From assembly GCA_030522415.1 (NCBI GenBank), contig CM060121.1, positions 20,816,642-20,880,641 on the forward strand: a stretch of 64,000 bases of DNA, given 5' to 3'. This DNA is from Channallabes apus. Taxonomy: Eukaryota > Chordata > Actinopteri > Siluriformes > Clariidae. Of this stretch, positions 57,805-64,000 are shown in pieces. The position numbers and the translations under genes are program-made. The notes beneath the pieces are model-generated. The model did no database searches and was not told the origin of the DNA. It saw nothing but the letters and a program-made list of their open reading frames with translations. Each line of letters begins with the position of its first letter. Positions within the stretch are counted from its first letter, which is position 1.

Positions 57805-59331
57805 TCACGAAGCGCTTCAGTTCCAAATAATCATTCACGCTGAGCCCAAACCGCAAAAGAACATGAAATTAATAATCAAAAAAATAACACTTGTTTGTCC
57901 AATAATAATAATAATTTAATTATTAATAATTAAAGCTGCTCACATCGCGCGCTTTCACTTCTCTCATTCAAAAAATGCAGTGTTTAATCAGCAAGTATAT
58001 GTCGCCTCTTTTTATCATAGATTTAGTGATAGATTTATGATGGATGAAGTGTGTACCAACAATATAGCACAATGCATGTGTTTGAATGGCTGAAAAGCGA
58101 TTATGAATAAGCCTTTTAGTGAATGTAAAATGTTCGCATGAACCAAGTGTGCACATGTGCGCTCTTTCACTTTGCCGAGTTTAAAGTCAGATGAACGCAC
58201 ACGTCGATATGAGAGATTTATAAGAGATTTCTCTTTCCCAGGAATACAACACAAACAATTTTATATGTGTTAAATAAGCGCTGTCTTTGCGGCGCTGTGC
58301 GAAACGCACGCCAATGTGAACCGGCTTATTTCAGTCATGATATACTAACATATTTGTAGTGGACCGCGTGCGCACAACCTCTCGCGGGCAAGCCCTCTGA
58401 ATACGCCGTTTTAATGGGGGTGGGGATAAGATAAAGGCTATGTATCTTATATAGTTTTATTATATAGTTTTTGCCCATTAATCTGACAACACCTCTGGCT
58501 CACCCACTTTTTCTGATGCAGTCCCAGAGTTTTCTGGCTACACGAATGTTACAGGACACACAGGCTCAGTGTTAACATTTACTTTGCTTAAATTCGATGG
58601 AACTAAGACGCCTATATTTAATTTAAATTCTAAATTTGTACTGTAATTTTAGTACTGTGATGGTAAATTCGTTTAATGTTTCACTTGTATTTTATAAGGT
58701 TTTTGCCAGCGGGATGTAAAAATGTAATTTGTTAAAACGTTTTAATTATTTATTAACGCACATTATGATGATCAGAACCGCCTCCTGCATTTAATTCTTA
58801 TATTAACGAAAAAACACATCGACACCGGCTGACGCAGTAGCACGTCCTGGCGATGTTAGAATTTTTATGGTCATTTAGTTTAGTTTATTTTAGTTAAAAA
58901 ATCTACTACAAAATAAAAGATAAAAAAGATAGATTTTCTAATTACGTATGATAAAATCTAAAGGCTCACTGTGTTAACGTTTACTTTGCTTAAATTCGAT
59001 CATAATAAGATTTAATTTAATTTGAACTCTACATTTGTACTGTAATTTTAGTTCTGTGATTATGAATTCGTTTAACTACAATGTTTCACTTGATTTGATC
59101 CGCTACTACGTGCACAGCTGCGGCTCATTAATCCTTGAGAGAATGAACTGATGCCCGAGGCGTCAGTCTATAGTTATATAGCGCCACTCAGTGGTAAAAG
59201 CTAGCAAACACACAAATCCAAATGTCGCCACCATGAGGCGTGGCGGTAAAACCAGAATACCGCTTGAGTAACCACTGTATGTGGGAAAAGTCTTTTTAAT
59301 TGCGGATGGTTTAGTCACAATTGTTCACATA

Positions 59332-60953
59332 CAGTGGTGTGAAAAACTATTTGCCCCCCTCCTGATTTCTTATTCTTTTGCATGTTTGTCACACAAAATG
59401 TTTCTGATCATCAAACACATTTAACTATTAGTCAAAGATAACACAAGTAAACACAAAATGCAGTTTTTAAATGAGGGGTTTTATTATTTAGGGAGAAAAA
59501 AAATCCAAACCTACATGGCCCTGTGTGAAAAAGTTATTGCCCCCTGAACCTAATAACTGGTTGGGCCACCCTTAGCAGCAATAACTGCAATCAAGCGTTT
59601 GCGATAACTTGCAACGAGTCTTTTACAGCGCTCTGGAGGAATTTTGGCCCACTCATCTTTGCAGAATTGTTGTAATTCAGCTTTATTTGAGGGTTTTCTA
59701 GCATGAACCGCCTTTTTAAGGTCATGCCACAACATCTCAATAGGATTCAGGTCAGGACTTTGATTAGGCCACTCCAAAGTCTTCATTTTGTTTTTCTTCA
59801 GCCATTCAGAGGTGGATTTGCTGTTGTGTTTTGGGTCATTGTCCTGCTGCAGCACCCAAGATCGCTTCAGCTTGAGTTGACGAACAGGTGGCTGGACATT
59901 CTCCTTCAGGATTTTTTGGTAGACAGTAGAATTCATGGTTCCATCTATCACAGCAAGCCTTCCAGGTCCTGAAGCAGCAAAACAACCCCAGACCATAACA
60001 CTACCACCACCATATTTTACTGTTGGTATGATGTTCTTTTTCTGAAATGCTGTGTTACCTTTACGCCAGATGTAACGGGACACGCACCTTCCAAAAAGTT
60101 CAACTTTTGTCTCGTCAGTCCACAAGGTATTTTCCCAAAAGTCTTGGCAATCATTGAGGTGTTTTTTAGCAAAATTGAGACAAGCCTTAATGTTCTTTTT
60201 GCTTAAAAGTGGTTTGCGCCTTGGAAATCTGCCATGCAGGCCATTTTTGCCCAGTCTCTTTCTTATGGTGGAGTCGTGAACACTGACCTTAATTGAGGCA
60301 AGTGAGGCCTGCAGTTCTTTAGATGTTGTCCTGGGGTCTTTTGTGGCCTCTCGGATGAGTCGTCTCTGTGCTCTTGGGGTAATTTTGGTCGGCCGGCCAC
60401 TCCTGGGAAGGTTCACCACTGTTCCATGTTTTTGCCATTTGTGGATAATGGCTCTCACTGTGGTTCGCTGGAGTCCCAAAGCTTTAGAAATGGCTTTATA
60501 ACCTTTACCAGACTGATAGATCTCAATTACTTTTGTTCTCATTTGTTCCTGAATTTCTTTGGATCTTGGCATGATGTCTAGCTTTTGAGGTGCTTTTTGT
60601 CTACTTCTCTGTGTCAGGTAGCTCCTATTTAAGTGATTTCTTGATTGAAACAGGTGTGGCAGTAATCAGGCCTGGGGGTGACTACAGAAATTGAACTCAG
60701 GTGTGATAAACCACAGTTAAGTTATTTTTTAACAAGGGGGGGCAATCACTTTTTCACACAGGGCCATGTAGATTTGGAGTTTTTTTTTCTCCCTTAATAA
60801 CGTAAACCTTCATTTAAAAACTGCATTTTGTGTTCAATTATGTTATCTTTGACTAATAGTTAACGGTTTTTGATGAACAGAAACATTTAAGTGTGACAAA
60901 CATGCAAAAGAATAAGAAATCAAGAAGGGGGCAAATAGTTTTTCACACCACTG
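59332..60953 (-). mobile_element. Complete Tc1-like transposon, copy 2
   Basis: TA flanks (59330-59331 and 60954-60955). Ends, IR/DR layout and length (1.62 kb) are the same as copy 1. The transposase gene is intact on the minus strand. Confidence 0.95.
59550..60572 (-). CDS. Tc1-like transposase, copy 2
   Basis: 340 uninterrupted codons, with 11 residue differences from copy 1 by direct comparison (about 97% identical). The triad D153, D244, E279 is complete and the residue after D153 is E. Position 246 is D and 250 is N, in the conserved stretch following the second Asp (QQDNDPKHN). The other differences are at 67, 107, 131, 172, 204, 227, 229 and 270. Role and domain layout are as for copy 1. 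Confidence 0.93.
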   Translation of the reverse strand: MPRSKEIQEQMRTKVIEIYQSGKGYKAISKALGLQRTTVRAIIHKWQKHGTVVNLPRSGRPTKITPRAQRRLIREATKDPRTTSKELQASLASIKVSVHDSTIRKRLGKNGLHGRFPRRKPLLSKKNIKACLNFAKKHLNDCQDFWENTLWTDETKVELFGRCVSRYIWRKGNTAFQKKNIIPTVKYGGGSVMVWGCFAASGPGRLAVIDGTMNSTVYQKILKENVQPPVRQLKLKRSWVLQQDNDPKHNSKSTSEWLKKNKMKTLEWPNQSPDLNPIEMLWHDLKKAVHARKPSNKAELQQFCKDEWAKIPPERCKRLVASYRKRLIAVIAAKGGPTSY

Positions 60954-61199
60954 TACATTTAAAGTTGCACAGTTCCCTAGTTAATTTAATGGAGAAAGGA
61001 AAACAAATAGTCGAAATTCTCAAACATTTTAGAGATAAATGAATGCAGTTAACTATTAATAGAATATTTTATCCTAAATATTTACTATGAAATAACAGTT
61101 TAAAAAAATAAAGATGGTAAACCTTTAGTTTTGGCCAGTAAAGCCCATTTAAAGTTTCATTATGAATTTCAATCCAATAAATTTTTAACCATATTTAAA

Positions 61200-61431
61200 A
61201 GCTGCACATGCTCAGTGGTAGGTGTTTCGCCTGCCATGCGGAAGGCCCGGGTTCGATTCCCAGCCAGTGCCCAACCCCCAGCGCCTGGACACAGTGCCGG
61301 TCCCAAGCCCGGTTAAATGGGAGGGTTGCGTCAGGAAGGGCATCCGGCGTAAAACCTGTGCCAAGTTGTTGTGCGGACCAGATATTCCGCTGTGGCGACC
61401 CCTTGCTGGGAGCACCCGAAAGACCAACAAC
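61200..61431 (+). repeat. tRNA-Gly-derived SINE with RTE-related body and tail
   Basis: The head aligns with tRNA-Gly(GCC): A box 'gctcagtggtagg' (61210-61222), anticodon region 'cgcctgccatgcgg', B box 'gggttcgattcc' (61249-61260). The body 'gcgtcaggaagggcatccgg' matches the 5' end of the RTE element at 10988-11015. The tail 'tgtggcgaccccttgctggg' and 'agcacccgaaagac' match the RTE 3' end at 13998-14032. It is a SINE, not a working tRNA gene. Confidence 0.88.
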
Positions 61432-61438
61432 AGGGTCA

Positions 61439-62005
61439 ACGGTCCAGAGCAACAGAGAGTGTTCAAAGGAGGTGAAGAGACGAGTACAGGCAGGTTGGAA
61501 TGGGTGGAGAAAAGTGTCAGGTATGTTGTGCGATAAAAGAGTACCTGCGAGAATGAAAGGAAAGGTGTACAGCACAGTGGTGAGACCAGCGATGCTCTAC
61601 AGCTTAGAGACAGTGACACTGAAGAAAAGACAGGAGGCAGCTAGAGGTAGCAGAGCTGAAGGTGTTGAGGTTCTGTTTGGGAGTGACAAGGATGGATAGA
61701 ATCAAGAATGAGTTCAACAGAGGGACAACCCATGTGAGATGTTTTGGAGATAAAGTCAGAGAGGCCAGATTGAGGTGGTTTGGACATGTTCAGAGGAGAG
61801 ATTGTGAATATATCGGTAGAAGGATGCTGAGGTTGGAACTGCCAGGCAGGAGGTCTAGAGGAGACCAAAGATGAGATTTATGCATACAGTGAGAGGACAT
61901 AAAGTTAGTTGGTGTGAGAGAAGAGGATGCAGAGGATAGGGTTAGATGGAGGCAGACGATTAGCTGTGGCGACCCCTGAAAGGGAAAAGCCGAAAAACAA
62001 AGAAG
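61439..62005 (+). pseudogene. RTE LINE B, C-terminal part
   Basis: Continues the RTE frame after the insertion: [27 protein letters not shown] and [12 protein letters not shown], with frameshifts after RRSRG and near 61890. It keeps TGG where the element at 10975 has TAG, which supports that stop being a private mutation there. Confidence 0.85.
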
Positions 62006-62078
62006 ATCCATAGGTAAACAGTAGGGCTCCTCACACTCAACAACGGCATAGGGCTATGTCATAGTGCTTGGGCCCTAA
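62006..62078 (-). repeat. Dispersed repeat, terminal piece
   Basis: 'ggcatagggctatgtcatag' and 'tgcttgggccctaata' match the start of the 46955 copy in reverse. It is the right flank of RTE B. Confidence 0.7.
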
Positions 62079-62159
62079 TAAAACAGAGGGCAAATGCATA
62101 TATAACATAAATACCTTAAAAGAACATTTGATAAGAGCAAGTAATAACCTGTAGACATG

Positions 62160-62740
62160 TTAATTCACATTATATGCTTGAGATAATAGGAAGTTTTTTA
62201 GTTTGACCTTAAATAAAGTGAGATCGGAAACAGGCCTAAGATCAGATAATTCCATAATTTTGGGGCAGTCACCACAAAGGCCCGATCCCCCCCAGTGCTT
62301 ATTTCCTGAGTGAGGCATGACCAATAGTGCCTGACTGGAGGATCGAAAGCAGCGGACAGGATTATGTGGTTGAATAGGTTCAATTAAATACCCCAACGCT
62401 AAACCATGAGCCAAGACCTTTAAAAACAAACAGTATGATTTTAAAATTGGTTCTTAAACGAACCCAAAGCAAGTGTTGTTCATGAAGAAATGGTGTAATG
62501 CATTCGTGGTTAGAGGTGTTCGTGAGGAAGTGTGCAGCAGCGTTCTGAACAAGTTGCAGTTTTTGAATTGATGACTGATTCATGAGTAATTCATTGTCTA
62601 ATCTCGAACTGATAAAAGCATGAATGGTGGTAGCCAAATCAGCACAACAGAGAAAAGGTTTCACTTTACTCAGCAGGCGGAGTTGGAAAAAGCTAGCTCT
62701 CACTGTCACATTTATATGTTTTATCATAAAAATGTAGTAT
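62160..62740 (-). pseudogene. L2/Rex1-like LINE ORF2 C-terminal fragment
   Basis: Minus-strand pieces read VKPFLCCADLATTIHAFISS, KLQLVQNAAAHFLTNTSNH, then RAFVVTAPKLWNYL and further on KLKNFLLSQAYNVN. These are the thumb and C-terminal motifs of L2/Rex1-type reverse transcriptases, spread over two frames and mutated. Neither RT core nor endonuclease is present. Confidence 0.8.
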
Positions 62741-63719
62741 ATATAAAATAATCATATTATGTTTATTATATGTTTTTGACAAAAATAACTTCTAAATTGC
62801 TAACATCTGTCTTTATAGAAGAAGTCGGCACCATCTGACTCAGGGATTAGATTCAACCTATCATGACCACCAAATAAAATCAACTTTTTAATTTATTTTC
62901 ACTTAAAAATATAAAGTTTTAGGAAAGGCAAGCCTTAACTTCATGTAAAGAGTGTGATAATGCCTGTAGTCAGGAATTAGGGGTGGGTACAATTGCACAT
63001 AATCCGCATAACGGTGGATGGTCAGGGCCCGTATTTACTAAGCCATTTATTCCATTTTATTCCTACTTTTAGAAGTAGGAGTAAGAGCTATTTATCAAGG
63101 AAATCCCTCCTAATTCTCCACCAAAATATAGGAGAGCTTCGGAGGTGTTCTAACTGGTAAGGGAAAATGTTGTTTAGGCAGATATGCGTGTGATGGAGAG
63201 ACTTGTTAGTAACACAGAGAAACACATAGACACAAAAAAAAGATACGTTTTGATAGAAATGGAATACCCCCAAAGCACCCCCCAAATCGCATGCGATAAG
63301 TAATTGGTACATTAATTAACATTCTGTATGCTATGACTGATACTGTATGGTTTTTGGTACCAAGGAGCATGCAGCTTTGAAACAGTGATGCAGTGTTTGT
63401 ATAAAGTGACATCACATGCTTTCCAGGCGCAGTCATACCCCTGGCTGAAAAAAAGAGTAGGAAGCTTCATAACAATCTTTTATGTCCTACTCTGAGCTAG
63501 GAATATTTTCAGTCCTAAATGAACTTTGAGCCCGATTCCTACAAGTGATTCTGAGACGTTGAATCCAGACTGAAATTTGTCATTGGGCTGATTTGTTATT
63601 TAAATGCTCTGTAGCTGAATAAAAACAACCTTTTCTAAAACCTTGGATAGGAATGGCAAATGAAAAACACTAGACATCTTTTCTATGTGTCCTGAAGTGT
63701 TTCTGTTTCCATGTTGCAG
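62741..63719. other. Region upstream of the BTB/Kelch coding exon
   Basis: AT-rich non-repetitive DNA with no recognised gene. It ends in a pyrimidine-rich acceptor ('ttctgtttccatgttgcag') at 63719. Confidence 0.5.
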
Positions 63720-63736
63720 ACTGAAATAGCGACACA

Positions 63737-64000
63737 ATGGAAATCATGGCTGCAAACATGCTAACAAGTTCCCCTGCCCCAGCCATGTTGCCCCCATCGC
63801 CATGTTTGGAAGACACTAGTCCATCGCTCGGAACGTTGGACAGCGAAGACTATGTGTTCGTCGAGACGCGGCATCCTAACAAGGTCCTGGAAGGCTTGAA
63901 CAGCTTACGGCTTAACAACGCCTTCTGCGACGTGACGCTGTGCTGTGGGGGGCAGGAGTTCCCCTGTCATCGCATCGTTCTTGCCTCCTTCAGCTCCTAC
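63737..64000 (+). CDS. BTB/Kelch-like protein, 5' coding part (cut by window end)
   Basis: The frame of 88 codons is open to the window end. An acceptor at 63718-63719 precedes it. An in-frame TGA at 63722-63724 shows that coding starts at or after ATG 63737. The product begins MEIMAANMLTSSPAP, then an acidic stretch (LDSEDYVFVETRH) and a BTB domain start, with KVLEGLNSLRLNNAFCDVTL and EFPCHRIVLASFSSY. The C-D-V-T-L and H-R-x-V-L-A motifs are the dimerisation face of BTB domains in Kelch-like proteins, which act as substrate adaptors for Cullin-3 ubiquitin ligases. Which KLHL family member this is cannot be decided from 88 residues. Confidence 0.8.
   Translation, partial: MEIMAANMLTSSPAPAMLPPSPCLEDTSPSLGTLDSEDYVFVETRHPNKVLEGLNSLRLNNAFCDVTLCCGGQEFPCHRIVLASFSSY

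Larger units (their letters stand above)
57805..61431. mobile_element. Insertion inside RTE B, ending in a SINE and hosting Tc1-like copy 2
   Basis: The direct repeat AGGGTCA (57798-57804 and 61432-61438) flanks the insertion. Its 3' end is the tRNA-Gly-derived SINE at 61200-61431. Its 5' part (57805-59331) starts 'tcacgaagcgcttcagttcc' and is not a family I recognise. It has no coding frame of note. Without the Tc1-like element the insertion is about 2.0 kb. Confidence 0.55.
57438..62005 (+). mobile_element. 5'-truncated RTE LINE B, split by a later insertion
   Basis: The RTE sequence is in two parts, 57438-57804 and 61439-62005. Flanking direct repeats 'atccataggcaaacaata' (57421-57438) and 'atccataggtaaacagta' (62006-62023) agree in 16 of 18 positions and act as its target duplication. 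The 3' end is 'tgtggcgacccctgaaaggg' with a short tail. The element lies inside the dispersed repeat. Confidence 0.82.

Noticed and set aside
54981..60572. Tc1-like transposases as domesticated host genes
   Set aside because: Each still sits between intact terminal repeats with TA duplications, so they are element genes.
61200..61270. Functional tRNA-Gly gene
   Set aside because: The acceptor stem does not pair well, no Pol III terminator follows, and an RTE-like body continues directly, so it is a SINE head.

Overview
The window is vertebrate genomic DNA, almost certainly from a ray-finned (teleost) fish. Its genes are split by GT-AG introns. Its repeats are typical of teleosts: several Tc1-like transposons with long terminal inverted repeats (TIRs), hAT elements with 8-bp target duplications, an L1-type LINE, an RTE-type LINE, L2/Rex1-like LINE ends and tRNA-derived SINEs including a V-SINE-like one. 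Species cannot be fixed from the sequence alone.

Five host genes are visible. (1) The 3' part of pitpnc1 (+ strand, exons at 3337-3429, 10302-10457, 10703-10766 and 15400-15713), with upstream exons outside the window. (2) A complete dxo gene (+, six coding exons, 21096-24966), with the expected catalytic residues at a constant offset from human DXO. (3) A complete slc25a17 (PMP34) gene (-, nine coding exons, 35315 down to 28527), with one apparent GC-AG intron. (4) A complete anks4b-like gene (+, exons 43712-43872 and 45603-46686), with ankyrin repeats, a SAM domain and a C-terminal PDZ ligand. (5) The first coding exon of a BTB/Kelch-like gene (+, 63737 to the window end). These are ordinary, unrelated housekeeping or epithelial genes and do not form one pathway.

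Most of the rest is mobile DNA, much of it nested. pitpnc1 introns hold a decayed Tc1-like element (7617-9163), two related arrays of a roughly 42-bp repeat, a nearly complete RTE LINE broken by one nonsense codon (10975-14042), and a Tc1/mariner-like element that carries a hAT MITE (14260-15110). A Tol2-like hAT element lies at 19076-20258. slc25a17 introns hold a MITE of the same Tc1 family that is intact elsewhere in the window. A full-length L1 with both ORFs open and a perfect 15-bp target duplication (36686-42339) sits inside an older Tc1-like element.

The region 46.9-62.1 kb is the most structured part. A dispersed repeat was hit by an RTE LINE and the composite was then duplicated. 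Each copy received its own hAT insertion, and a Tc1-like transposon with an intact 340-codon transposase gene landed inside one of these. A second nearly identical intact Tc1-like copy lies in another insertion that splits the second RTE copy and ends in a tRNA-Gly-derived SINE. A further hAT element interrupts a minisatellite. I found no CRISPR array, rRNA gene, functional tRNA gene or bacterial-type system.
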